Shown here: one piece after another, positions 1 to 9,438 of the stretch | How the letters are laid out: each line of letters opens with the position of its first letter | Numbering within the stretch: position 1 is the first letter of the stretch | DNA from: Empedobacter stercoris | Lineage (GTDB): Bacteria; Bacteroidota; Bacteroidia; Flavobacteriales; Weeksellaceae | Assembly: GCF_025244765.1 (NCBI RefSeq) | Contig: NZ_CP104209.1 | Span: 1,240,001-1,304,000 of the forward strand | Direction of reading: 5' to 3' | DNA length: 64,000 nucleotides | Translations under genes and position numbers: made by a program | Notes under the pieces: model-generated | Told to the model about the DNA's origin: nothing | Seen by the model: only the letters and a program-made list of their open reading frames with translations | Database searches by the model: none

Positions 1-2
1 AC

Positions 3-863
3 GAATATTGGTTCAATTTAATTTCGACTTTACATCAACACAAAATACCAACAATTGTGGTTTCCTCTATCTTTAGAGAGAGTCAAAACTTTTTCAAAAA
101 AGCTGGAAATAACTGGTTTGCTAAAAAATTAAGTTTAATTAATCATTTCTTTGTGCAAAACGAAAAGTCTAAAAATTTATTAGACTCTATTCAGATTACA
201 CAGAATACAATTGCAGGTGATACGCGTTTTGACCGTGTTAAACAAATTATTCACCAAGACAACCACTTGGATTTTATGGAAACTTTCAAACAACATTCAA
301 AATTCATTGTTGTTGGAAGTTCGTGGCCAAAAGATGAAGAATTATTTATTGAATTAATCAATCAAAAATTAACGAATGATTGGAAAATTGTTTTCGCACC
401 ACATAATTTGAATGATGCTGAGATCAATTCTTTTCTGAGTAAAATCAATCAAAAAACTGTTAAATTTTCTGATTTAGAAAAAACTTCGCAACAAGATTTA
501 ATTGATTCAAAAGTTTTTATTCTAAATACAATTGGACTACTATCCAAAGTGTATGCATATGCAGATATCACTTATATTGGCGGTGGTTTTGGAGCAGGAA
601 TTCACAATACATTAGAAGCTGTAACGTATGGAAATCCTGTTGTATTTGGACCTAAATACAAAAAATTCCAGGAAGCTGTTGACTTGATAGCAGTTGGTGG
701 TGGTTTTTCAATTTCAAATCAAACCGAATTTAATAAAATAATGAACCATTTGATGAATGACGAAAATTTTAGAAAAGCAAGTGGAAAAAAAGCAGGAGAT
801 TTTGTTCAAAATTCTCCAAATGCAACGAAAATTATTATGGATTATTTAGCGAAAATTATTTAA
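3..863 (+). CDS. kdtA: 3-deoxy-D-manno-octulosonic acid transferase, C-terminal part (5' end outside window)
   Basis: The frame is open from the first bases of the window (EYWFNLIST...), so the gene starts upstream and only about 286 residues are seen. KdtA/WaaA (glycosyltransferase family 30) adds Kdo from CMP-Kdo to lipid IV-A at the inner face of the cytoplasmic membrane during lipopolysaccharide synthesis. Visible family marks are the Rossmann-type stretch FIVVGSSWPKDEE and the late donor-binding segment GGGFGAGIHNTLEA followed by PVVFGPKY. The first internal ATG is not the real start because coding similarity continues before it. The C-terminus looks complete. Confidence 0.9.
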   Translation, partial: EYWFNLISTLHQHKIPTIVVSSIFRESQNFFKKAGNNWFAKKLSLINHFFVQNEKSKNLLDSIQITQNTIAGDTRFDRVKQIIHQDNHLDFMETFKQHSKFIVVGSSWPKDEELFIELINQKLTNDWKIVFAPHNLNDAEINSFLSKINQKTVKFSDLEKTSQQDLIDSKVFILNTIGLLSKVYAYADITYIGGGFGAGIHNTLEAVTYGNPVVFGPKYKKFQEAVDLIAVGGGFSISNQTEFNKIMNHLMNDENFRKASGKKAGDFVQNSPNATKIIMDYLAKII

Positions 864-971
864 GTCATAATATTTTATGAATTTTTAACAAAAAAGGCAT
901 AGATATTGTGAAATAAAAAAGCATTATTATTTTTTTGAAGAACAGCTCAATTTTATCTATGAATAAAACTT

Positions 972-979
972 TACTTTTG
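972..979 (+). promoter_or_regulatory. promoter -7 element TACTTTTG
   Basis: Matches the Bacteroidota consensus TAnnTTTG and lies 38 bases before the ATG of the outer-membrane protein gene at 1017. The -33 element is not clear. Confidence 0.45.
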
Positions 980-1016
980 AATTAAATAATATAACTCAGA
1001 CTTAAGTAATAAAAAA

Positions 1017-1634
1017 ATGAAAAAACTAATCTTAGGAATAGCACTTTTTGGTGGATTAAGTGCAGCAAACGCGCAAATTGATTTAGGAGTTAAAGGAGGT
1101 CTTAACTTCCCGACTTTATCTGGTGATTCAAGACAAATATATCAAAATCAAACTAAATTCAGAACTGATTTTTATGTGGGAGGTTATGCCAACTATAAGA
1201 TAACGGATCAAATTAGTTTTCAACCAGAGTTATTATATTCTAAACAAGGAGCTGGATTGAAAACAAATGATAACTCAAAAGCTAAATTAATTACACATAA
1301 TATTAATATTCCTTTAATGGGACGTTATGAAATTATGGATGGATTAAATGTTGAATTTGGTCCACAATTAGGTTTCTTAGTTTCTGCTAAAAAGAAAACT
1401 GAAGAAGGAAAAATTAATGAAAAAGAAAAATTTGTAGATAATTTCAAAACATTTGATTTCGGATTAAATTTTGGTGCTGCTTATAAAGTAAGTGATGAAC
1501 TAGAAATTAATGCTCGTTTTACGAAAGGTTTGTCAAACATCAACAATTATTTCCCAGAAGTAATGAACGACAATTACAAAATTACAAACACATACTTTAG
1601 TGTTGGTGTAGCATATAAGTTAATGGAAATGTAA
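1017..1634 (+). CDS. outer-membrane beta-barrel protein, PorT/OMP_b-brl_2 type
   Basis: 205 residues. A typical signal peptide (MKKLILGIALFGGLSAANAQ) is followed by short amphipathic beta strands with alternating aromatic and polar residues and a terminal strand ending in YFSVGVAYKLMEM. The opening IDLGVKGGLNFPTLSG is characteristic of the porin-like PorT family of Bacteroidota, which forms eight-stranded barrels in the outer membrane. Substrate and role are unknown. It stands alone, with its own promoter and a terminator right behind it. Similar small barrels are sometimes structural or T9SS accessory proteins, but nothing here decides that. Confidence 0.85.
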   Translation: MKKLILGIALFGGLSAANAQIDLGVKGGLNFPTLSGDSRQIYQNQTKFRTDFYVGGYANYKITDQISFQPELLYSKQGAGLKTNDNSKAKLITHNINIPLMGRYEIMDGLNVEFGPQLGFLVSAKKKTEEGKINEKEKFVDNFKTFDFGLNFGAAYKVSDELEINARFTKGLSNINNYFPEVMNDNYKITNTYFSVGVAYKLMEM

Positions 1635-1656
1635 TTGCTTTAATTAAAAAAATTAG

Positions 1657-1681
1657 AAGGAGCTTTTTGCTCCTTTTTTTG
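1657..1681 (+). terminator. rho-independent terminator after the barrel gene
   Basis: Stem AAGGAGC / GCTCCTT with a five-T loop followed by a T run. Confidence 0.8.
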
Positions 1682-1733
1682 TGCTTAATCGTTAAACAAT
1701 TCTAAAACAATTTTGCCTTGTTAAATTAAATTC

Positions 1734-1763
1734 TATATTTGTAGTAATAAAAATACAGTTGTA
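1734..1763 (+). promoter_or_regulatory. promoter and BlaI-type operator of the blaI/M56 operon
   Basis: A -7 element TATATTTG (1734-1741) has a TTG 18 bases upstream (1713-1715). Behind it lies the dyad TACAGTTGTA (1754-1763), which matches the TACA-NN-TGTA core bound by BlaI/MecI repressors. The dyad ends three bases before the ATG at 1767, so binding would block the transcript start region. Autoregulation is inferred. Confidence 0.6.
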
Positions 1764-1766
1764 GAT

Positions 1767-2144
1767 ATGAATGTTAAATTATCAAGAAGAGAAGAGGAAG
1801 TAATGGAAGTTATCTGGAGCGGAAAACAAGTTTTTGCGAAAGATATTATCGATTCTTATGACGATCCAAAACCTGCGAATACTACAATTTCTACCTTATT
1901 AAAAAGGATGCACGACAAAGGTTATATTGATTACGAGCAAATGGGAAACTCGCGACGATACTATGCTTTGGTGAAAAAAGATGATTATTTTTCGAAAGAA
2001 GTAAAAGGAATGATTTCCAACTTTTTTAATAATTCGGCAACACAATTTGCTTCATTTTTTGCTAAATCGAACAATATGTCTGTTGAAGAATTAGAAAAAT
2101 TACGTGATATCATCGACAATGAAATAGACCGTAAAAAGAAATAG
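1767..2144 (+). CDS. BlaI/MecI/CopY family transcriptional repressor
   Basis: 125 residues, the normal family length. The N-terminal winged helix (residues 1-70, LSRREEEVMEVIWSGKQVFAKDI, TTISTLLKRMHDKGYIDYEQ) binds DNA. The C-terminal half is the helical dimerisation part that is cleaved in BlaI. The gene sits three bases before an M56 metallopeptidase of BlaR1 type. In known pairs the membrane sensor triggers loss of the repressor. The sequence shows no beta-lactamase nearby, so the regulated genes and the signal are unknown. Confidence 0.9.
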   Translation: MNVKLSRREEEVMEVIWSGKQVFAKDIIDSYDDPKPANTTISTLLKRMHDKGYIDYEQMGNSRRYYALVKKDDYFSKEVKGMISNFFNNSATQFASFFAKSNNMSVEELEKLRDIIDNEIDRKKK

Positions 2145-2147
2145 CTT

Positions 2148-3923
2148 ATGGTTGCTTATGTCATAAAATTTATTCTTTGCTCTGGTTTTTTGTATTCATT
2201 TTACAAACTTTTATTGGAGCGCGAAAGTATGTATAAAATCAATCGATTTTATCTTTTATTCTCGTTAGTTTTCTCGTTGACAGCGCCTTTGTATAAAATA
2301 GATTTACCAATTACAGCTAACGAAACAAATATTTCGCCTGAACTATTAGCTTTTTTAATGCAAAACCCTGACGTATTGCAACAAGAAGAAGGAATTAACT
2401 TTGGGGATATTTTAAATGTAATTTACATCCTATTTGCAGTTTTATTTTTAGCCAGATTTAGTTACAATTTGTACAACTTGTTATTTAAAATTAAAACAGA
2501 AGAAAAAATAAAAGACCACGAAATTACTTATGTTCTCGATTTACAATCAAGTCAACCTTATAGTTTTTGGAATTATATTTTTATTCCCAAAAAACAACTC
2601 GAGAATTTACATCAAAATTTAATTGATCACGAAAAAGCACATTGTATTCAGAAACATAGTTTTGATATATTATGGATAGAAATTTTTCAAATCCTTTTTT
2701 GGTTCAATCCTTTTATTTATTTCTACAAAAAATCGATCAAACTAAATCATGAGTTTTTGGCAGATGAATATGTGTTAAAAAGAAACTCTGATTTAAAAAC
2801 TTATCAACATCAAATTTTAGATTGCATTGCAACTCAAAATCCATCAATGATGGCGAGTAATTTCAATTTTATACTAACCAAAAAACGCCTACTTATGATG
2901 ACGAAAAACACCTCAAATCGAAAAGCTAAAATTCTTTCTTTTGCTTCTTTACCTTTTATACTAAGCGCTTTTGTATTGTTTTCTCAAAAATCTTTTGCTC
3001 AGGAAGTAGAAAATAAAGCAAAAAAGGTAGAACAAGCATTGGAAAAACCTGTTCAATCGCAAGCGGATTTGATATTTGATACAAAAGAAGAAAATAAAAT
3101 AACGAAAAACCTGAATGACACTATTACGTTAATCAAAAATTTATCTGATGGTAAAACAATGACCAAAGAAGAATTAAAAGATATTTTGAAAAGTAATCCG
3201 CAAAACAAAATTATTTTAAACGATGCTGGAGATATCATCTTGAATGATTCGATAAAAATAAAAGATAATGTTAGAAAAAAAGAATTAATACCGACAACAC
3301 TATATGGTAAAGATGGCAAAGTTTTACAAAAAATAGATCCAAAAGATATTAATAAAGTAATTGTAAAAAAGAGCGAAGGTTTAATAGAAATTTTCAAAAA
3401 AGATTCAAGTGTTATCAGAATTTTTAACTCTGAAAAAGATATTCCGAATATTGATAAAAAAGTAACAACTGCTAAAATGCCAACGGTAAAAAATAATATT
3501 ACTCTGAAAAATGGTTATTCTATTTACACCGACAAAAATGGTGTTGAACATAAAATTATTAGTTCAGAGATTGATAAAGTTTATTTAGAAAATCAATTAA
3601 AATCAAAAGGAATTGATAATGGTTATAGTGTAAGTTTTTCAAAAAATAAAGGAATTGATAAAACGGAAATAGAAAAACAATTAAAAGAATCGCAAGCAAG
3701 AGGTTATGATATTACAGCTCTAAAAACTGATCCTAAAAATCCCGAAATACAAAAATTAGGTTCATTTACTGTAAAAACATTTTATTCTGAAGATCCTAAA
3801 GAAATGAGTAAATATCTTGAAGAAAAAAAGAAAGAACTTGTATTACAAGAAAAAAACACTAAACAAATGCTAAAGGAGATTGAAAAAAAGCAAAAACAGC
3901 TAAAAAAAGAAATTAAGAAATAA
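2148..3923 (+). CDS. M56 family (BlaR1-like) membrane metallopeptidase
   Basis: 591 residues. Membrane segments lie near residues 3-20, 28-48 and 85-105. The zinc protease motif HEKAH begins at residue 161 on the cytoplasmic loop, with a further segment near 265-285 (ILSFASLPFILSAFVLFSQKSFA). The remaining 300 residues form a lysine-rich periplasmic region ending in a coiled coil (KEMSKYLEEKKKELVLQEKN...) and not a penicillin-binding sensor domain, so beta-lactam sensing is not supported. Together with the BlaI-type repressor three bases upstream it forms a sensor/repressor pair common in Bacteroidota. Confidence 0.88.
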   Translation: MVAYVIKFILCSGFLYSFYKLLLERESMYKINRFYLLFSLVFSLTAPLYKIDLPITANETNISPELLAFLMQNPDVLQQEEGINFGDILNVIYILFAVLFLARFSYNLYNLLFKIKTEEKIKDHEITYVLDLQSSQPYSFWNYIFIPKKQLENLHQNLIDHEKAHCIQKHSFDILWIEIFQILFWFNPFIYFYKKSIKLNHEFLADEYVLKRNSDLKTYQHQILDCIATQNPSMMASNFNFILTKKRLLMMTKNTSNRKAKILSFASLPFILSAFVLFSQKSFAQEVENKAKKVEQALEKPVQSQADLIFDTKEENKITKNLNDTITLIKNLSDGKTMTKEELKDILKSNPQNKIILNDAGDIILNDSIKIKDNVRKKELIPTTLYGKDGKVLQKIDPKDINKVIVKKSEGLIEIFKKDSSVIRIFNSEKDIPNIDKKVTTAKMPTVKNNITLKNGYSIYTDKNGVEHKIISSEIDKVYLENQLKSKGIDNGYSVSFSKNKGIDKTEIEKQLKESQARGYDITALKTDPKNPEIQKLGSFTVKTFYSEDPKEMSKYLEEKKKELVLQEKNTKQMLKEIEKKQKQLKKEIKK

Positions 3924-3953
3924 TCAAAATTTCATCGCATTTATAACATTTAC

Positions 3954-3986
3954 AAAAAAGGAAACTCAGTTGAGTTTCCTTTTTTA
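3954..3986 (+). terminator. rho-independent terminator after the M56 gene
   Basis: Perfect stem GGAAACTCA / TGAGTTTCC with flanking A and T runs. Confidence 0.85.
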
Positions 3987-4015
3987 GTACGTCATGTTTT
4001 GGCATTCTGATTTTC

Positions 4016-4023
4016 TATTTTTG
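4016..4023 (+). promoter_or_regulatory. promoter -7 element TATTTTTG of the helicase/uvrC operon
   Basis: Exact TAnnTTTG match. It lies 34 bases before the TTG chosen as start of the helicase and supports that start, because the frame is closed by a stop at 4022. Confidence 0.45.
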
Positions 4024-4057
4024 AGAAGATTGTTTAACTTTCCTAAAAATTCAGAAT

Positions 4058-7000
4058 TTGTTACAAGCAGGCGATTTCAAAATTTACAATGCATCAGCTG
4101 GTGCAGGTAAAACCTACACATTAGTTAAAGAATTTCTCTCGTTGTTATTAACCAACGAAAGCGATTATCATTTCGAACATATATTAGCCATCACGTTTAC
4201 CAACAAAGCTGCTGGTGAAATGAAAGAGCGTATCATCGAAACATTGGAAGAAATTGCCAAAAGTTCGAATCCAAAAGAAGATTCTTATATTCTTGAACTT
4301 TCTTCTGAATTGAACATGAAGCCAGAAATTATCAAGGCGAAAGCGTATAATATTCTGATTGCCATTCTTCATAATTACTCCAAATTTTCAATTTCTACGA
4401 TTGATAAATTTAATCTACGATTGATGAAATCTTTTGCACAAGATTTGGGTTTATCGATGAATTTTGATGTCGAAATGAATACAACAGAAATTATCAACGA
4501 ATCGGTTGATTTACTCTATTCAAAAATTGGAGAAGACGAAAAATTAACGCAAACCATGATCAAAATTGCGTTGGATAATATGGACGAAAATAAATCATGG
4601 GATATCCGTAAAACCCTTTCTTCTGACACTTCTGATATTTCAAACGATCGTCATTTACAAGATTTAGAAAAGTTGAAAAATATTTCATTAGACGAATTTA
4701 TTCGTTACCGAAAGGTTATTTTTGATGATATCAAAACGTTGAAAGATGGATTGATTACAATCGGAAATGAGTTTTTTGAGTTGCTGGCAAACAATGGAAT
4801 TTCTGTAAACGAATTACCTGGAAAAAGTCGTGGTATTGCCGCTTTTTTCCAAAAATTAAAGAATTATGATGGTTTTGGATTGATTTTACCAACCGATGCC
4901 AACACAAAAGATGTTTTAGAAGGCGGTTATCTTTCGAAAGTAAAAGATGCAACTGCCGAATCTATTTTTCCACAGATTAAAGATTTGTTCGAAAAAGCTG
5001 CAAATATTAATGATCACTTACTTTTATTAACGTCTATTCAAAAAAACATTTCGTCAATTTCGTTGATTAATGAAGTCGAAAAATCGTTGGATTCGATCAA
5101 AAAAGATTCGAATGTTTTATTGATAAACGAATTCAATACCATCATCAGTAAAAATCTGCAACAACAACCTGCTAATTTTATTTACGAACGAATTGGCTCG
5201 CGCTACAATCACTATTTTATTGATGAATTTCAAGATACTTCAACTTTACAATGGAACAATCTAAATCCGTTGGTGGAAAATGCGCGTGCGCAATCTGACA
5301 CGATTATGTTGGTTGGTGATGCAAAACAATCTATATACCGTTGGCGAGGAGGAAATCCAGCACAAATGATAGATTTAATTGATCGAAAAGAAGAAGAAAA
5401 TATCAAGGTTGAAGAATTAGAAAAAAACTGGCGAAGCCACGAAAATATCATCCAATTTAACAATGAATTGTATTCGTTTATAGCGCCTAAACTTAATTTA
5501 CCAAGTTTTCAGTATTTGTATGAAATCGGTAATAAACAATTCACCAATCATCAAAAAGATGGTTTTGTGAAAATAAATTTTATCGAACAAGAAGGTCGAT
5601 CAAAAGACTTATTCAAAGAAAAAAACTTAGAATTGGTTCTGAAAACGATTGAAGATTGTCGTGCAAATGGTTTTTCTTTAAGTGATATTGCAATTTTGGT
5701 TCGTAGTAATGCGCAAGGCGTTTTGTTGGCAAAATATTTGACCGAAAATAATTTAGTTGTCATTTCCAATGAAGCTTTATTGTTAAAAAATTCATTTGAA
5801 ATACAATTAATCGAATATTTGTTTAAAATAACATCAAATCCACAAGATGAACAATCTAAAATACGCTTTTTGATGGTTGCGTACGAATTAGAATTATTCA
5901 GAACAGATGATTTAACCATCACCGTTGAAAAAGCGTTGAAAGAAGGTTTGCCGAAATTTTTGAAATTAACCAAATCACTTGGAATTGATTTAGATTTTAT
6001 TCAGGATCAAAACCTTTCGTTGTATGATTTCACCGAAAAAGCTGTTCGTACATTGCATTTACAAGAACGTTCACCTGCTTATATTTTGAGCTTTTTGGAT
6101 GTTATTTTAGACTATTCATCAAAAAATGAATCAGATCTTAATTCGTTTCTCGAATTTTGGTCAACGATCAAAGATAAAGCAAGTATCAAAACGCCAAAAG
6201 GTGTCGATGCAATTCAAATTATGACGATTCACAAGTCTAAAGGTTTGGAATTTCCAGTTGTTATTTTACCATTTTTGGATTGGCAAAGTAAGAATTCTAA
6301 AATTTGGATTCCACTGCAAAAAGATGAAGATAATCCATTCGAAACGTTTTATGTTGGGATTAACAATGAATTAAAAACCATCAAAAACGAAGCGATAAAA
6401 TCAAAAATTGACGAAGAAGAAAACTTGGTTCAATTGGATGAAATTAATACGCTTTATGTTGCAACAACACGTGCAAAAGAACAATTGTACATGATTGCGC
6501 AAAAGCCTAAAGAGTCTTCGAAATCAAAAAATATTGCCAACTATTTACACGAATTTGTTTTCAGCAAAGGCTTTTCTGAAGATGAAGTTATTTTGAAAGG
6601 TACACCAGAACGTATTTCAACACCAAAAGTTATTGAAAACTCTTCGGCAGAACTTAAAATTTATTCTTCGGATTGGAATACACGTTTGGTGATTAACACC
6701 AATTCAGAAAAAGCACAAGAAAAGTTAAAATTCACAGAATTTGGAAATACAATTCATACTATTTTATCACAAATTGTAACGCAAAATGATTTACCAAAAA
6801 TCATCGAAAGTGAAAAACAACGTGGTACTGTTTCTGCTGAAAATGTAGAACATCTGCAAAAAACCTTGCAAAATCTCTTACAAGATGCTAAATTAGTTCC
6901 CTATTTTGCTGAAGGTTTAACGGTTTTAAATGAACGCGATTTTATTGATGAAAATGGACAAATTTTCAGAGCCGATCGTGTTGTCATTGATGCTGAAAAT

Positions 7001-7168
7001 AATTGTTCAATTATTGATTATAAAACTGGGCAACCCGATTTAGATCATCATTTTCAAGTGAATAGATATGCTGAATTTTTCAACAATTTGGGCTATAAAA
7101 TTCAAACAAAAATCTTGATTTATATTGATGATGAACAGCAAAAAATAAATGTTGTAGAGGTAGTTTGA
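4058..7168 (+). CDS. UvrD/RecB-family helicase-nuclease, AddA-like
   Basis: 1036 residues. SF1A helicase with Walker A ASAGAGKTYT near residue 13, motif II FIDEFQDTS near 388, motif III GDAKQSIYRWRGG, motif V TIHKSKGLEFPVV and motif VI LYVATTRAKEQLY. The C-terminal PD-(D/E)XK nuclease is visible as RADRVVIDAENN...IIDYKTG near 975-995. The domain order equals AddA/RecB, enzymes that resect double-strand ends for recombination. The start is TTG: no ATG exists between the stop at 4022 and the Walker A motif. Its stop overlaps the uvrC start by one base (TGATG), so the two DNA-repair genes are translationally coupled. A partner AddB is not seen here. Confidence 0.88.
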   Translation: MLQAGDFKIYNASAGAGKTYTLVKEFLSLLLTNESDYHFEHILAITFTNKAAGEMKERIIETLEEIAKSSNPKEDSYILELSSELNMKPEIIKAKAYNILIAILHNYSKFSISTIDKFNLRLMKSFAQDLGLSMNFDVEMNTTEIINESVDLLYSKIGEDEKLTQTMIKIALDNMDENKSWDIRKTLSSDTSDISNDRHLQDLEKLKNISLDEFIRYRKVIFDDIKTLKDGLITIGNEFFELLANNGISVNELPGKSRGIAAFFQKLKNYDGFGLILPTDANTKDVLEGGYLSKVKDATAESIFPQIKDLFEKAANINDHLLLLTSIQKNISSISLINEVEKSLDSIKKDSNVLLINEFNTIISKNLQQQPANFIYERIGSRYNHYFIDEFQDTSTLQWNNLNPLVENARAQSDTIMLVGDAKQSIYRWRGGNPAQMIDLIDRKEEENIKVEELEKNWRSHENIIQFNNELYSFIAPKLNLPSFQYLYEIGNKQFTNHQKDGFVKINFIEQEGRSKDLFKEKNLELVLKTIEDCRANGFSLSDIAILVRSNAQGVLLAKYLTENNLVVISNEALLLKNSFEIQLIEYLFKITSNPQDEQSKIRFLMVAYELELFRTDDLTITVEKALKEGLPKFLKLTKSLGIDLDFIQDQNLSLYDFTEKAVRTLHLQERSPAYILSFLDVILDYSSKNESDLNSFLEFWSTIKDKASIKTPKGVDAIQIMTIHKSKGLEFPVVILPFLDWQSKNSKIWIPLQKDEDNPFETFYVGINNELKTIKNEAIKSKIDEEENLVQLDEINTLYVATTRAKEQLYMIAQKPKESSKSKNIANYLHEFVFSKGFSEDEVILKGTPERISTPKVIENSSAELKIYSSDWNTRLVINTNSEKAQEKLKFTEFGNTIHTILSQIVTQNDLPKIIESEKQRGTVSAENVEHLQKTLQNLLQDAKLVPYFAEGLTVLNERDFIDENGQIFRADRVVIDAENNCSIIDYKTGQPDLDHHFQVNRYAEFFNNLGYKIQTKILIYIDDEQQKINVVEVV

Positions 7169-8976
7169 TGAATGAAAATGTAAAATTAAAATTAGCGAGT
7201 TTACCCGAAACGCCAGGTGTTTATCAATATTATAACAAAAAAGGAGATTTGTTATACATTGGTAAAGCGAAAAACCTGAAACGTCGTGTGAATTCATATT
7301 TCAATAAACAACACGATTCGAAACGATTGCGTGTTTTGGTGAGTAATATTGATAACATCGAAACGATTAATGTTAATTCCGAATACGATGCGTTGTTATT
7401 GGAAAATAATCTGATCAAAGAACATCAGCCACGCTACAATATTCTGTTAAGAGATGACAAAACCTATCCATGGATTTGCATTAAAAACGAACGATTTCCA
7501 CGTATTTTTTCGACACGAAATGTAATCAAAGATGGTTCTGAATATTTTGGTCCATATTCTAATGTCAAAACCATGAAAGTTTTATTAGGTTTGATCAAAG
7601 AATTGTATCAAATCAGAACATGTTCGTACGATTTGAGCGAAAAAAACATCGAAAACCATAAATTCAAAGTTTGTTTAGAATACCATATTGGCAATTGTCT
7701 TGGACCTTGCGAAAATTACCAAACCGAAGAAGATTATAATGAGCAAATTTCGGCGATTCGTAATATTATCAAAGGAGAATTTAACGAAGCAAAGCAATAT
7801 TTAATCAATCAAATGACAAAATATGCATCGGATTTGAAATTTGAAAAAGCACAAATGATCAAAGAGAAAATCGAAGCTTTACAAAATTACCAAGCACGTT
7901 CAACAATTGTTTCACCTACCATTACCAATGTTGATGTTTTTTCGATTACATCGGATGAGGAATATGCGTATGTCAATTTCATGAAAATTTATCATGGTGC
8001 AATTATACAATCGCATACCGAAGAGTGGAAAAAGAAATTGGATGAGACGGATGAAGATTTATTGGAGCGCGCGATTATTGATTTCTCAGAACGATTTAAT
8101 CTTACTTCGAAAGAAATTTATGTTCCATTCGAATTAAGTTTAGAAATTCCATTCCGAAAAATTACAGTTCCAAAAATTGGCGATAAAAAACACATTGTTG
8201 ATTTATCGTTAAAAAACACGCGAATTTATCGTTTGGAACAGCTCAAACAAACCAAAATTATCGATCCAGACCGTCATACAAATCGCATTATGAATCAAAT
8301 GAAGGTTGATTTGCGATTACCTGCAGAACCTCGTCATATAGAAGGTTTCGATAACTCTAATATTCAAGGAACAAATCCTGTATCGGCTTGTGTTGTCTTT
8401 AAAAATGCAAAGCCAAGCAAAAAAGATTACCGAATTTTCAATGTCAAAACAGTTGAAGGTCCAAATGATTTTGCAACAATGGAAGAAGTAATAGAACGTC
8501 GTTATACACGCGTTTTGGCTGAAGGTGAACCATTGCCTCAGCTAATCTTGATTGATGGAGGAAAAGGACAATTAAGTTCGGCTTTAAAATCGATTGACCG
8601 TTTAGGTTTACGTGGAAAAGTATCTGTCATTGGAATTGCAAAACGTTTGGAAGAAATTTATTATCCAGACGATCCTTATCCTTTGTACTTGGACAAAAAT
8701 TCTGAAACCTTAAAAGTGCTGCAACATGTACGAGACGAATCGCACCGATTTGGGATTACTCGCCATCGAAATCGTCGCAGTAAAAATGCCTATAATTCGG
8801 TTTTAGAAGAAATAAATGGAATCGGTCCGCAAACAATTAAAGAATTATTAACAAAATTTAAATCGGTTGAACGAATAAAAAATGCATCTTTGTTAGAGTT
8901 AACCGATTGTATAGGGAAATCTAAAGCAAAAAAAATAAAAGATTATTTTTCAAATGATGAAGAATCTACTAATTGA
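7168..8976 (+). CDS. uvrC: excinuclease ABC subunit C
   Basis: 602 residues from the ATG at 7168. UvrC makes both incisions around bulky lesions in nucleotide excision repair. The N-terminal GIY-YIG nuclease (GVYQYYNKKGDLLYIGKAKNLKRRV, near residues 14-40), a Cys-rich stretch (CLEYHIGNCLGPC), the UVR motif around 200-235, the RNase H-like second nuclease (EGFDNSNIQGTNPVSACVVF, near 393) and a C-terminal helix-hairpin-helix pair (INGIGPQTIKELLTKF) are all visible. A TTG one codon upstream is possible but unnecessary. It is cotranscribed with the helicase gene before it and overlaps the membrane protein gene behind it. Confidence 0.96.
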   Translation: MNENVKLKLASLPETPGVYQYYNKKGDLLYIGKAKNLKRRVNSYFNKQHDSKRLRVLVSNIDNIETINVNSEYDALLLENNLIKEHQPRYNILLRDDKTYPWICIKNERFPRIFSTRNVIKDGSEYFGPYSNVKTMKVLLGLIKELYQIRTCSYDLSEKNIENHKFKVCLEYHIGNCLGPCENYQTEEDYNEQISAIRNIIKGEFNEAKQYLINQMTKYASDLKFEKAQMIKEKIEALQNYQARSTIVSPTITNVDVFSITSDEEYAYVNFMKIYHGAIIQSHTEEWKKKLDETDEDLLERAIIDFSERFNLTSKEIYVPFELSLEIPFRKITVPKIGDKKHIVDLSLKNTRIYRLEQLKQTKIIDPDRHTNRIMNQMKVDLRLPAEPRHIEGFDNSNIQGTNPVSACVVFKNAKPSKKDYRIFNVKTVEGPNDFATMEEVIERRYTRVLAEGEPLPQLILIDGGKGQLSSALKSIDRLGLRGKVSVIGIAKRLEEIYYPDDPYPLYLDKNSETLKVLQHVRDESHRFGITRHRNRRSKNAYNSVLEEINGIGPQTIKELLTKFKSVERIKNASLLELTDCIGKSKAKKIKDYFSNDEESTN

Positions 8977-9397
8977 CAGAGATCTAACGTCTCTTTTAAA
9001 CAATCCAAAGCTACAAGCCACTTTGGCTATTGTTCCAATCACTTTATTTATACTTGGCTTGCTGAGTTATTTTGGAATTTTTTATTCGATGTTTAATACG
9101 CTCGATGCACAACTTGGACATATGGGAAATTCGAAATCGCTTCTGAGTGCTTTATTAGGAAATCTTATCATTTTCATCTTTTTAGTTTTAATGAGTTTTT
9201 TTACTGGCGTAATTTCTTTTGTTTACTTCATTGTACATGCCTTAAAAAATCCAAATTTGATTAAAAGTGACGAACGTTTAGTTTGGATAACCGTGATTAT
9301 TTTCGGAAATGGAATAGGTATTTTCATTTATTGGTTAACGCAAATCAAACGAAAAAAACCTCGACCAATTATCGATTTATACACAGATGATATTTAA
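8954..9397 (+). CDS. small membrane protein of unknown function
   Basis: 147 residues (146 if the second of two adjacent ATGs is used). It overlaps the end of uvrC by 23 bases. Three hydrophobic segments are visible, near residues 20-45, 65-95 and 112-132. The last reads WITVIIFGNGIGIFIYWLTQIKR, which resembles the two-helix PLDc_N module, but no phospholipase domain follows. No catalytic motif is seen and no function is assigned. Confidence 0.7.
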   Translation: MMKNLLIDRDLTSLLNNPKLQATLAIVPITLFILGLLSYFGIFYSMFNTLDAQLGHMGNSKSLLSALLGNLIIFIFLVLMSFFTGVISFVYFIVHALKNPNLIKSDERLVWITVIIFGNGIGIFIYWLTQIKRKKPRPIIDLYTDDI

Positions 9398-9408
9398 AAT
9401 ATAAAAAT

Positions 9409-9438
9409 AGCTTTACAATTTAGTAAAGCTGTTTTTTT
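9409..9438 (+). terminator. rho-independent terminator of the helicase/uvrC operon
   Basis: Stem AGCTTTAC / GTAAAGCT with loop AATTTA and a following run of T. Confidence 0.8.

Noticed and set aside
5551-5973. 140-codon open frame antisense to the AddA-like gene
   Set aside because: Lies fully inside a gene with clear helicase motifs; no motif, promoter or start context of its own.
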